Source of the DNA: Antarcticirhabdus aurantiaca
Lineage (GTDB): Bacteria; Pseudomonadota; Alphaproteobacteria; Rhizobiales; Rhizobiaceae
Direction: 5' to 3'
Assembly (NCBI RefSeq): GCF_009765365.1
Contig: NZ_VTOM01000002.1
Span: 62,001 to 126,000, forward strand
DNA length: 64,000 nucleotides
Shown in pieces: positions 1 through 7,960 of the stretch; the first letter of the stretch is position 1; each line of letters starts with the position of its first letter. The notes under the pieces are model-generated. The model had not been told where the DNA came from, did no database searches, and saw only the letters and a list, made by a program, of their open reading frames with translations. The translations under genes were made by a program, and so were the position numbers.

Positions 1-549
1 GACGAGCGCGGCGAAGGCCGGCCGCGTCGCCACGGCCCGCATCGTCAGGCCCCAGCGCGTGCGCGTCGTCGCCGCCCAGAGGCCGAGGCCGATCAGGCAG
101 GCGAGGCCGAGGCCGAGGACGCGGCCTGAGGCGACCCGCGCCCCGAGGATCTCCACCGGGGCCTGGAGCCAGCCGTAGCCCGTGTAGCCGGAGCCGAAGG
201 CCTGCGTGAACAGGCCCTGGAACAGGAACAGGAGGCCGAAGGTGACTAGGATCGAGTCGATCTCGACCCGCTCGGGATGACGCGCCCGCTTCACCAGCGG
301 ACGCATCAGGACGGTATAGAGGATCCACGAGATCGCGAAGGCGAGCGGCACGACCACGAACAGGCCGAGCACCGGCGACAGGCTGGCGCCCGTGAACAGG
401 ACGAAGGTCGCGAATGCGCCGAACATCACTACCTCTCCGAAGGAAAGGTTCATGATCCGCGCGACGCCGTACTGGATCGTGAGGCCGAGGGCGACCAGCG
501 CATAGGTGCCGCCGAGCACCACGCCGAAGACGAGCGTAGACAGAAGCAT
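1..549 (-). CDS. Branched-chain amino acid-type ABC transporter permease (LivH family), 3' end beyond the window
   Basis: This is an integral membrane permease of the LivH type that would import amino acids or related aromatic or amide solutes together with the binding protein just upstream. The 183 visible residues start at ATG 549, with a GGAAGG ribosome site about nine bases before it. They contain several hydrophobic helices and the conserved N-L-S-F-G-E-V stretch near residue 33 that is typical of LivH. The gene follows the binding-protein gene by only 17 bases, so the two are almost certainly one operon. The stop codon lies off the left edge; LivH proteins are usually about 290 residues, so roughly one third is missing. 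The family assignment is firm; the substrate is not known. Confidence 0.9.
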   Translation of the reverse strand, partial: MLLSTLVFGVVLGGTYALVALGLTIQYGVARIMNLSFGEVVMFGAFATFVLFTGASLSPVLGLFVVVPLAFAISWILYTVLMRPLVKRARHPERVEIDSILVTFGLLFLFQGLFTQAFGSGYTGYGWLQAPVEILGARVASGRVLGLGLACLIGLGLWAATTRTRWGLTMRAVATRPAFAALV

Positions 550-566
550 GGCCGGCCGCCTTCCGT

Positions 567-1784
567 TCAGTTCCAGCCGGGTTTCGGGACGACGAGGTCG
601 GCCGAGCCCTCGCGGCCCGCCGGCGCCACGGCGACGAAGTGGTCGCCCTGCCACTGGCCGATGTACCAGAGGTCGCGCGGCGCGTTGTCGACGAGCTGGA
701 TCGGCCCGAGGATCGTCTCGAAGCGGCCGCTCGCCAGTTCCTGCGTCACGGCCTCCCGGTCGAGCCCCCGCCGCTCGATGGCCTGCGCCAGCATCTGCAG
801 CGAGGAATAGATGACCGGGCTCGCCCAGGCGTCGGGCAGCTTGCCGATCACCTCCTGGTGGCGGCGGATGTAGTCCTGGATCTCCGGGCGGTTCACGTCG
901 ATGCCGCCCAGGCTCATCACCCCCTCGACTCCGCCTTCCGCCATCTGCGGATAGATCGGGAAGCTCGTGCCGACGCCCGTGTGGAAGATCGGCGGATTGT
1001 AGCCAGACACCCGCGCCTGGCGGGTGATGGCGAAGGTGTCGCCGGGATAGCTGTAGGCCACGAAGGCGTCCGCACCGCTCGCCTGGGCCTCCGACAGGAG
1101 GGTGGCGAAGTCCTGCGTGCCCAGCGGATAGGTCCGGTCCATCACGATCTCGATGCCGGCCTCCTCGAAGGCCTTGCGGGCGGAGGCGGCCAGCTCGATG
1201 CCGAAGCCGTCGGCGATCGAGATCATCGCGATCCGCCCGTTCAGCGCACCCGCCTGCTTCTGCGTGGTCAGGAGCTCGGCGAAGGCGTGGGCGTAGTCCT
1301 CGGCCGTGCCGAGCAGCCAGAAGGCGCCGGGCCAGCGCTCGTGGATTCCGGGAATGGGCGGGACGATCGAGGAGCTGGCGATCTGCGGGTAGCCGAAGCG
1401 CGCCATCAGGGGCGCGGCCGCCAGGTTGAAGCCCGTGCCCCACGGCGCCAGGATGAAGTCCACGCGGTCCTGGTTGACGAGGCGCTCGATGCCGCGCACG
1501 ACTTCCTCGGTCTGGGAGCGGTCGTCGTAGGCGACGACCTCGATCGGCAGCTGCGTGCCGTCGGGCAGGCGCAGGCCGCCGGCCGCGTTGACGTCGTGGA
1601 CCCACAGCTCGTAGTTCGGGATGGTGGTGGTGGTCGCGCCGGCCGCGTTCACGCCCGTCTGCGACACGACGTAGCCGATCCGCACCGAGCTTCGCTCCTG
1701 GGCGATCGCGGGCGGCACTGCGGCCGCACAGGCGAGAATGGCGGTCGCTGCAGCGCCGACGAACGTTCGACGGTTCATGTTCAT
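567..1784 (-). CDS. ABC transporter substrate-binding protein, LivJ/amino-acid-amide type (Peripla_BP_6)
   Basis: This 405-residue periplasmic binding protein belongs to the type I family that serves LivHMGF-like importers. The N-terminus reads M-N-M-N-R-R-T-F-V-G followed by a hydrophobic run and an A-I-A-Q cleavage site near residue 29; the twin arginine means Tat export is possible. The mature part begins S-V-R-I-G-Y-V, the usual start of this fold. ATG 1784 has a GGGAGG ribosome site. The LivH-like permease follows by 17 bases, and the cupin and dehydrogenase genes lie upstream on the same strand. The substrate cannot be read from sequence; the neighbours suggest an aromatic or amide carbon source rather than leucine itself. 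Confidence 0.92.
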   Translation of the reverse strand: MNMNRRTFVGAAATAILACAAAVPPAIAQERSSVRIGYVVSQTGVNAAGATTTTIPNYELWVHDVNAAGGLRLPDGTQLPIEVVAYDDRSQTEEVVRGIERLVNQDRVDFILAPWGTGFNLAAAPLMARFGYPQIASSSIVPPIPGIHERWPGAFWLLGTAEDYAHAFAELLTTQKQAGALNGRIAMISIADGFGIELAASARKAFEEAGIEIVMDRTYPLGTQDFATLLSEAQASGADAFVAYSYPGDTFAITRQARVSGYNPPIFHTGVGTSFPIYPQMAEGGVEGVMSLGGIDVNRPEIQDYIRRHQEVIGKLPDAWASPVIYSSLQMLAQAIERRGLDREAVTQELASGRFETILGPIQLVDNAPRDLWYIGQWQGDHFVAVAPAGREGSADLVVPKPGWN

Positions 1785-1901
1785 GCAATCCTCCCGATGT
1801 GCAAGCGTGCCGCCACCGCGCCCCGGATGAGGCGGCGTGGACGACGTTCGAGTCTCGTGGCATCGCCTCGCTCGTGCGGGGCGCGGGCGCTTCGCGGTGG
1901 T

Positions 1902-2441
1902 TCAGGTGCCCTGAGCGCCCAGCATGACGAAGGACAGGGTGGCCGGCTCTGCACCCAGGTTGCGCCAGGCGTGGCGCGTTCCCTGCTGCACTACGGTGTC
2001 GCCCTGCCGCAGGGTCACCATCGCACCGTCGTCGAGTTCGAGGACGATCTCGCCCCTCACGACGGTGGCGAAGTCCAGCGTCGGGGTGCGGTGCATTCCC
2101 GGCGCATCCCTCTCGAAGGTCTCGGCGATGCCCGGTGCCGCCCGAGCGTGCTCGGGACCTGCGAGGACGGGATCGAAGTCCGGACCAGCCATCACCGAGT
2201 CCGGAGGAAAGGTGACGACCATGAAACAGGCTCCGCCCGGCCCTGCCAGAACGGATCCCTCGCCGGCCATGGTCTCCTCGATCGGCAGGGAAAGATCGGG
2301 CGTGCCGCTTGTCAGCCAGAGCGGCGAGGAAACGAAGCCCGGCGTGTGCTTCAGCACCTGCTCGCGTGGCGAATGCCCGTCGCTGACGACCGCAGACTTC
2401 CCGGTCTCGTCGCGTGCGACGACGACGCGTCTGATCTTCAT
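1902..2441 (-). CDS. Cupin-domain protein
   Basis: This is a 179-residue cytoplasmic protein with a C-terminal single cupin barrel. The first cupin motif region lies near M-H-R-T-P-T-L-D-F around residue 120, followed by V-V-R-G-E-I, and the second is G-D-T-V-V-Q-Q-G-T-R-H-A-W-R-N near residue 150. The metal-ligand pattern is partial, so either a small-molecule-binding or a catalytic role is possible. ATG 2441 has a GGGAGGA ribosome site. It lies 50 bases after the dehydrogenase gene and 117 bases before the binding-protein gene on the same strand. Cupins next to dehydrogenases and importers often act on a catabolic intermediate, but the reaction here is unknown. Confidence 0.82.
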   Translation of the reverse strand: MKIRRVVVARDETGKSAVVSDGHSPREQVLKHTPGFVSSPLWLTSGTPDLSLPIEETMAGEGSVLAGPGGACFMVVTFPPDSVMAGPDFDPVLAGPEHARAAPGIAETFERDAPGMHRTPTLDFATVVRGEIVLELDDGAMVTLRQGDTVVQQGTRHAWRNLGAEPATLSFVMLGAQGT

Positions 2442-2491
2442 GCCCTTCCTCCCCAGACGATGGCGACGATCCAGCGAGACGCCTCAGGGCC

Positions 2492-3664
2492 TCACGGATG
2501 GATCACGAAGTTGGAGAAGCCGCCATGGCGCCGGGCGATGCCGGAGATGGCGTCGTTGACCTGCGCGAGCGGGACGGCCACCGTTTTGAGAACGGAGAAG
2601 TCCACCATGCCGCTCTCCACCATGTCGGCCATCTCCTGCCCCTCGGCCGTCGTGAACCAGACCGAGCCGTGCAGGCGCATGTTGCCGTCCATCATGTAGT
2701 GGACGTCGATGGGCACCGGGCCGGCGATGGCGCCGATGTTGACGGCCGCTCCGCCGCGCCTGAGCGCCATGATGCCCTGGACGAAGGTTTCATGCGAGGC
2801 GCCCGGCCCGTTGCAGTCAACGAAGGCGTCGACGCCTTCGCCGTTGTGGGTGAGCGAGCGCGCCCAGCCGTCGACCGGCCCGTCATGGATCGAATGGACC
2901 TCTATGCGATGGGGCGCCAGCGCCCTGACCGCCTCCAGGAGATCCCGGTCGCGACCCGTGCCGAGGATCCGGCGCGCCCCCATGGCGAGGCCGAACAGCG
3001 CGCAGCTGATTCCGAGCGTTCCGGAAATGCCGTTGACGAGAAGGGTGGTCCTGGGACCGACCTTGGCCTTCTTCAGCGCCGAGTAGCCGGTGCCCATGTA
3101 GCCGAGGCGCGCCGCATGGTCGAAGCTCATGGCGTCGGGCAGGCTGACGATCGCGGCGGCGGGCGCCATCATGTATTCGGCGAGCCCGCCGCCGGCATAG
3201 TTCAGGAAGGTCTGCTCGGCGTGCCTGCTGAAGCCGAAATAGCCCTGGAAGGCGAAGAACTGGCAGGCGATAGGCTCGCCGCCCCGGCAATGGCGGCACG
3301 AGCCGCAAGAGCGTGCCGGATTGACGTACACGCGATCGCCCACCCTGATGTTGTGCACGCGCTCGCCGACGGCGGCGACCTCGCCGGCCGGGTCCAGGCC
3401 GAAGATCGCGGGCAGCGGCGGCTGCGGCAGGCCAGGAAACCAGGTCGGCCAGTTCTTCAGGATGTTCGCAAGATTCGGGACGATGCCGCAGGATCGCACT
3501 CGCACGACGACGTCCATGGAACCTGGAACCGGTGTCGGAAGGTCCTCGACCACAAGAGCCGCGCCGACTTCGTGCATCCGCGCGGCCTTCATCGTCGCGG
3601 GTAGCCGCCCTGGCTGGGCGGCGGACTCGAAGTCCAACATCGACCGATCTCCCAAATCCGACAC
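2492..3664 (-). CDS. Zinc-type alcohol dehydrogenase-like oxidoreductase (MDR superfamily)
   Basis: This is a 390-residue medium-chain dehydrogenase/reductase. Cysteines 120, 123, 126 and 134 (C-G-S-C-R-H-C...C) form the structural zinc lobe, and the GroES-like domain covers roughly residues 25-170. The nucleotide-binding segment carries N-G-I-S-G-T-L-G near residue 215. The catalytic Gly-His-Glu seen in most zinc members is replaced by Gly-Leu-Asp (residues 89-91), so catalytic zinc binding is doubtful even though Cys59 is kept. The start is taken as GTG 3664 because a GGGGAGG ribosome site lies about eight bases upstream; the internal Met25 is the alternative. It heads the minus-strand operon with the cupin and importer genes. 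Confidence 0.87.
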   Translation of the reverse strand: MSDLGDRSMLDFESAAQPGRLPATMKAARMHEVGAALVVEDLPTPVPGSMDVVVRVRSCGIVPNLANILKNWPTWFPGLPQPPLPAIFGLDPAGEVAAVGERVHNIRVGDRVYVNPARSCGSCRHCRGGEPIACQFFAFQGYFGFSRHAEQTFLNYAGGGLAEYMMAPAAAIVSLPDAMSFDHAARLGYMGTGYSALKKAKVGPRTTLLVNGISGTLGISCALFGLAMGARRILGTGRDRDLLEAVRALAPHRIEVHSIHDGPVDGWARSLTHNGEGVDAFVDCNGPGASHETFVQGIMALRRGGAAVNIGAIAGPVPIDVHYMMDGNMRLHGSVWFTTAEGQEMADMVESGMVDFSVLKTVAVPLAQVNDAISGIARRHGGFSNFVIHP

Positions 3665-3999
3665 GCGCGCATCCTCCCCGCGAGTCCGATGGCAATGTGG
3701 ACGAGAATTTTCGAAACTGCAATCTAATTTCGTAAATCCTCGCGTAGCCGTCCGAGAAGGTTGCCCGGCGGCTGGTTCTCTCCGCGACTGCGAACCTCAT
3801 TGGCTGGAGCTTCGCTTTCCTGGCCTGACGGGTCCGCGCGAATTCCTCTGGAAGATGGATGGGCAGCGGGGTTGCACGCAGGTCGGTCCGGCGATCCGTC
3901 GAGCGTGCCCGCGTCCTTCGCCGTCGAATGGTTGGGCCGGCCACGACGATCGGCCTCAGCGCACCTGATCGTTTGCGCCGAGCGTCGGGGATACTTGCG
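3665..3999. other. Intergenic region between the TetR gene and the dehydrogenase operon
   Basis: No gene is visible. The stretch holds the leader of the dehydrogenase operon, and its A/T-richer part at about 3705-3740 contains two TTTCG elements in opposed orientation, annotated separately. The rest shows no coding signal. Confidence 0.6.
3708..3736. promoter_or_regulatory. Imperfect inverted repeat ahead of the dehydrogenase operon, possible operator
   Basis: TTTTCGAAA and TTTCGTAAA are near-complementary arms separated by 11 bases, 44 to 72 bases upstream of the GTG start at 3664. The local A+T content is well above the surroundings. The TetR protein encoded 264 bases further on is the obvious candidate ligand, but that is inference from position alone. 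Confidence 0.3.
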
Positions 4000-4662
4000 C
4001 TACCGTTCCTCCCGATCCGGACGAGGCTCGTAGCCTCTGATGAAGAACTTCACGAACCGGCTGATTGCGCGCTTGTCGTCGGCGGTGATCTCGACGTCCC
4101 GCAAGCCAAGGGCCGCTCGCCTGAAAGGCGGAAGGATGGCTCCATTAATGAGGTGCCATGCTGCCTCCTCGGCATCTTCGATATGCAGAACTTCCTCGCG
4201 GTTCGTCTCGGCCAGGAATTCGCGAAGTCCCTGGACGGCTCGGCGCCTCACCGCATCCACCGCGATGGTGACTTCGGGAAAGCGAATGGCGACCGCGATC
4301 ATCATTCGATCGAACTCGACCGCATCGGGCTTGAGTGTTGCATCCAGGATCTTGAGCAACATCTCCTGCAACATGGAGTGCAAGTCGCAATTCTCTTGGT
4401 AGTGCCCAATATCGAGAGGGTACCTCTCATTTGCCAACTGGATGCAAACGGTCGAAAATAGATCGGCCTTGTTCTTGAATCGATTGTAGAAAGTGCGCTT
4501 CGAGATTTTCGTCCGCTGGACAAGCTCATCGATGCTCGTATTGTCGAACCCGTACTCAAGAAACATCTCGCAAGCGACCTTCGCGATCACGGATGTTAGC
4601 TCGTTAGCCTGCTCTGCGGAGGGACGCCCTCGGGAGCGTCTCGGAATGGTGTCATCAAGCAT
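4000..4662 (-). CDS. TetR/AcrR-family transcriptional regulator
   Basis: This is a 220-residue one-component regulator. The N-terminal tail is basic (R-R-S-R-G-R-P), and a TetR helix-turn-helix covers about residues 42-70 with T-S-I-D-E-L followed by K-R-T-F-Y-N-R-F, the standard recognition helix. The C-terminal all-helical part (residues 75-210) would bind an inducer. ATG 4662 is the only good start. It reads in the same direction as the dehydrogenase operon, separated from it by 335 bases, so it could regulate that operon. The efflux operon further right carries a TetR-like operator but has no regulator beside it, so this protein is also a candidate there. Confidence 0.9.
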   Translation of the reverse strand: MLDDTIPRRSRGRPSAEQANELTSVIAKVACEMFLEYGFDNTSIDELVQRTKISKRTFYNRFKNKADLFSTVCIQLANERYPLDIGHYQENCDLHSMLQEMLLKILDATLKPDAVEFDRMMIAVAIRFPEVTIAVDAVRRRAVQGLREFLAETNREEVLHIEDAEEAAWHLINGAILPPFRRAALGLRDVEITADDKRAISRFVKFFIRGYEPRPDREER

Positions 4663-5047
4663 TCGCTATGCTGCCTAATCGATCGTTCTTGCCGATGGTC
4701 GCGGCTGATCATCCGCCCATCCTTCCAATTGAACTGACAGATGAGCCGCAGGCTCCATCGAGAGGCACCCTTTAGCGGCAAGTTCGGTCGTGCCAATAGG
4801 CTATGGGATCGTCGATCCACGCGGCCGGTCGCCTGCCCGGCGTCGGAACGATCAACATCTTGGCACATCGATCCGCGTCGAAGCCTGCCGCTTCCGACAA
4901 GCTGGTGGCTCCACGATCGGCGACGCCGATCGAACCTTCGCGGACCGGCTCTTCCATCCGGATGATAAGCCGCTCCTTCGTGGAGAATGGCACACGGCAC
5001 CGTGCCCGGTGCGGGACACGCTCGTTGAAACCGTGGATGTCCGCGCC
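4663..5047. other. Intergenic region without a supported gene
   Basis: Short reading frames exist (for example a GTG-initiated one at 4772-4993 on the minus strand), but none has a ribosome site or a recognisable motif. The stretch may hold the TetR promoter. Confidence 0.5.
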
Positions 5048-5791
5048 TCACCGGTTCGGCTCATCCTTCGCCGATCGCTGCATCTCGGCCTGTAGAGCTT
5101 GGCGGATCAGCAGGCCGAGTCCATGGTCGCAGTGTGCGAGCAGGGCCGACAACTCGGGACGGTGCGCGCCAGCCACGGAGGCGATCAAGCGTGCAGCCTC
5201 CACACTGGCGTTCTCAGCTTCGATCGACCGGTTGCGTGGGCGCTTGCCCGGCCTGCGGAGCGTCGATCCTTTCCGGATCGCGACGGCATCCGCGATCATG
5301 CTCCTGATGACGGCCGGTTCGAGGTTCGGATCGTGCGCGAGCCGTTCCAGCACGGCCTCGCGCACCGCAGCGGGCAGAGTGGGTGCCGCCAGCTTGTAGG
5401 CAACGGTCAGGGGAAGAGCCGCGACGACGTCCCGGCGGTCCGCGAAGGCTCGCGCCAGCTGCATGTAGTTGTCGGCGGTCCGACTCTCCGATCCGAAGCT
5501 TCTCCTCATCCAGGCGCCGAAGGCCGGCTTGTCAACGACCTCCTTGATGGCGAGCAGCTCGATGCCGATGCCGATGACTTCCTCTATCGTCCCGCGCGAC
5601 GATGTATGGAATCTTTCGGCTGCGCGATGCGCTTGCTCGGCGAGATGCGGCGGGATGGTTGCCGTGTGTCTGGCGCTCCAAGGCATTTCCAGTACGGCAG
5701 CGTTTCGGCTATTCCCCACGACATCGGCGATCGCTGCATCGATCGGCATGGCCAGCGTCGAGGGATAGCGAGCGTCGGGGTGCCAGGTCAT
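5048..5791 (-). CDS. DUF3102-like protein of unknown function
   Basis: This is a 247-residue cytoplasmic protein. The middle part (about residues 65-125) reads E-E-V-I-G-I-G-I-E-L-L-A-I-K-E, then F-G-A-W-M-R-R-S-F-G, then A-D-N-Y-M-Q-L-A-R-A-F-A. That order resembles DUF3102-like proteins carried on plasmids and genomic islands, which are thought to bind DNA or regulate. Its ATG overlaps the stop of the preceding decayed DUF4105 gene by four bases (ATGA), so the two were translationally coupled. A frameshifted relative follows the intact DUF4105 gene at 25525-26094. The family assignment rests on motif memory and is moderate; no function is claimed. Confidence 0.65.
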   Translation of the reverse strand: MTWHPDARYPSTLAMPIDAAIADVVGNSRNAAVLEMPWSARHTATIPPHLAEQAHRAAERFHTSSRGTIEEVIGIGIELLAIKEVVDKPAFGAWMRRSFGSESRTADNYMQLARAFADRRDVVAALPLTVAYKLAAPTLPAAVREAVLERLAHDPNLEPAVIRSMIADAVAIRKGSTLRRPGKRPRNRSIEAENASVEAARLIASVAGAHRPELSALLAHCDHGLGLLIRQALQAEMQRSAKDEPNR

Positions 5792-6186
5792 GGCAGTGTC
5801 CGAGCCATGTCAGGATAGCCATCGGCCACCGGACCGACGCTCCTAGGTCTGGCGCCGATCGCGCCACGACGCTCGGGATCACCCGGTTCTTCGTCCCGGT
5901 CACGGCTCCACCGAGGGGCATGGTAGCCCTGCAGCCTGCCGGACAGGACGATCCGCCAGTCGGCGGAACCACCGGGCACGGTCATGCCGGCAGGATCGGA
6001 CGCCACCTTCGTGGAGTCGGACTTCGGAGTGTCGCGGGATGCCGGCAGCCGAGCCGACCGATTGCCTTCTTGAAGGTGCTCGAGCGTCAAGGCCTGCAGA
6101 TCCTCCAGCGATATGGCGAGCGGGTGCGGCGAGATGGCTTCGCGTAGCATCTTCGCGTGGGGGATGCAGAAGGTGACGTCGAGCAT
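5788..6186 (-). pseudogene. Decayed C-terminal remnant of a DUF4105 protein
   Basis: The 132-codon frame aligns with the last third of the intact DUF4105 protein at 24530-25528. Shared stretches include L-E-D-L-Q-A-L near the start, D-W-R-I-V-L-S-G in the middle, and E-R-R-G-A-I-G-A-R (E-R-R-A-A-I-G-A-R in the intact copy) near the end. The N-C-T-T motif of the intact copy is changed to S-D-S-T, and the N-terminal transmembrane two thirds are missing. Upstream sequence to 6310 has no continuous frame, so the gene is truncated. The ATGA junction with the DUF3102-like gene is retained. It lies 124 bases after the hydrolase gene, suggesting the original order was hydrolase, DUF4105, DUF3102. Confidence 0.6.
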
Positions 6187-6310
6187 GACGATGCAGATCG
6201 CGGCAGGCGGGCGTCGGCAGCGAACGGCCCAGCTTGCGCAGACAGGGAGCGCGATCCACGAAGCGGCTCCGCCGCAAGCGCGTTCCAGGAGGCGGAGGCT
6301 GCGATGCAGA

Positions 6311-7564
6311 TCACTGCCCGGTGACCGTCTGAAGGGAACCGCCGAAGTTGCGCCCGCTCTCTTCGATGCGCTCGCGCAGGTGGACTCGTCCTTCCGAGGT
6401 CAGAACCGCGGACGGGATCGTCGCCGTCGCGCCGATCGCCGATCCCACCCCCTGTGCGGTGCCGATGGCTGCGGCTCCGATAGTCTCGGCGACGCTGAGC
6501 CGCGAATCCGAGATGCCGTCGCCGGCGATGAGGCGGTTGCCGATGGCGCGTACCACGTCGGCGCTTTCCGCGAACTTCGTGTGATTGAGCCGGTCTCCCG
6601 CGACGACGCCACTGAGGTCGACGACGTGGATGCCGCGGCGCACGAACATCGAACTCACTTCCGGACGCTTGAGATCCACGGAACCGAGGCGCTCGCCGCC
6701 ACCGGCAAGCCGGCGGGAGACGCGGAGCGCGCGATCGTCCTGCGACGTGAAGATGGTGATGCGTTCCTGCGCCGGACCGAGGTCGTCGAGCTGCTTCTGG
6801 AAGACGTCGATGTCGAGGTCGGGGGAAGCAAGCACGATGTTGCGCAGCTTGGCGGGAACCTTGCCCTGGCGGATGGCGAGCTGGCGGACCGCCTCCATCG
6901 CGAGCCAGCTACCCATCGAGTGTGCCATCAAGGTGATTTCCTCCACCTCCGGTTGGGCGGCGGCCTGCGTCAGGATCTTCTCGAGACTGTCACGGGAGAA
7001 GTCGGCGCTTTCCCGATCGTAGACGTAATCGAAGATGCTGCCGCGCGACGGCCAAGTGAAGAGGATCGGTGCCGCATCCACTCCCGTGTCGTGGCTGATC
7101 TGCGCGAACCGGAAGACGGCTTCCTCGAAGGTCGAATTGAATCCGTGAACGAAGATGAGGACACGCTTCTTCGGCCCTGCGACACGGTCGTACCACGCCG
7201 CAGCTCCACGTCCGTCCATGGCGGCGACCTCGAGCGCGACGAACTCCCGGGCCGGATCGCCCGGCCGGCTTTCGGGATAGATGACCGCTCCCGGCTTACG
7301 GACGCCGTCCGGCGGAATCGACACGACGACGTTCTTCAGGGACAGCCCCGAGCCGCGCTCTCCCGAGAACACCACCCCGGACTCGGGAGACGGGGCCCTC
7401 GTAGTGGCGACGAGCATGTCGATGACGTGCGCTCCTTGAACCGTATGCGACACCGGCAGAAGCGACGCATGGGGCCGGCTTGCACATCCCGAACCTGCGA
7501 TCGCCAGCGAGACGGCGAGCGCGACGCGGGGCAGGAAGGCCCGTATTTCGGCAGTCTTGGTCAT
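6311..7564 (-). CDS. Alpha/beta hydrolase lipoprotein (DUF900 type)
   Basis: This is a 417-residue lipid-anchored alpha/beta hydrolase. From ATG 7564 the signal segment ends in L-A-I-A-G-S-G-C, a lipobox. An oxyanion-loop motif F-V-H-G-F-N lies near residue 140, and the nucleophile elbow A-H-S-M-G-S near residue 195 places the active serine. DUF900 proteins are found on plasmids and near secreted enzymes; their substrates are mostly unknown. An upstream GTG at 7597 would add 11 residues before the signal and is less likely. The gene precedes the DUF4105 remnant on the same strand. The C-terminal 80 residues are glycine- and alanine-rich, with a hydrophobic stretch. Confidence 0.85.
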   Translation of the reverse strand: MTKTAEIRAFLPRVALAVSLAIAGSGCASRPHASLLPVSHTVQGAHVIDMLVATTRAPSPESGVVFSGERGSGLSLKNVVVSIPPDGVRKPGAVIYPESRPGDPAREFVALEVAAMDGRGAAAWYDRVAGPKKRVLIFVHGFNSTFEEAVFRFAQISHDTGVDAAPILFTWPSRGSIFDYVYDRESADFSRDSLEKILTQAAAQPEVEEITLMAHSMGSWLAMEAVRQLAIRQGKVPAKLRNIVLASPDLDIDVFQKQLDDLGPAQERITIFTSQDDRALRVSRRLAGGGERLGSVDLKRPEVSSMFVRRGIHVVDLSGVVAGDRLNHTKFAESADVVRAIGNRLIAGDGISDSRLSVAETIGAAAIGTAQGVGSAIGATATIPSAVLTSEGRVHLRERIEESGRNFGGSLQTVTGQ

Positions 7565-7960
7565 ATCCGTACCTGGTCTGGATTGCTTGTCGTCCACGCC
7601 GCACGCCGATCATCCTTGCGACGCGTCGACCGGATCCCCGGATCCGGGAGCGCGACGCCGGACGGCATGTGCGGCCTTCCGTCGGCCGGGATCGAGGCCT
7701 ATGACGCGATCATCGTCCCGCATAGCCGCGCAGCGAACCGGATCGGGAGACGGCCTCCGTCACTTGCGCCGTGAGGTAAGCCCGGGCTTCTCGACCTGAG
7801 CGGGTCGGGAGCGGGCCCGAGGACGGTCCGACGACGATCGCCGAGATGCGGCCGGGACGACGCGGCCCTCCGCATGGTGTCGCGCCAGCGTCACCGGCCG
7901 ATGTCGGCGCCACTCCATCCGTTCCGTCGGAGATGCGGGAGATGTCGGCGCGGCCTCGGC
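7565..7960. other. Intergenic region between the efflux operon and the hydrolase gene
   Basis: This 396-base gap on the minus strand contains no convincing gene. Short G/C-rich palindromes such as CCGGATCCGG are present, but no T-tract terminator is evident. The hydrolase promoter must lie here unless transcription reads through from the efflux operon. Confidence 0.5.

Noticed and set aside
639-2699. A 686-codon frame on the plus strand across the binding-protein, cupin and dehydrogenase genes
   Set aside because: It is rich in Arg, Ala, Gly and Asp, has no domain motifs or ribosome site, and lies opposite three genes with clear family motifs. It is a G/C-driven antisense frame.
4772-4993. 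A 73-codon minus-strand frame upstream of the TetR gene
   Set aside because: The GTG start has no ribosome site and no motif is recognised. The sequence looks somewhat protein-like but is too weak to list.
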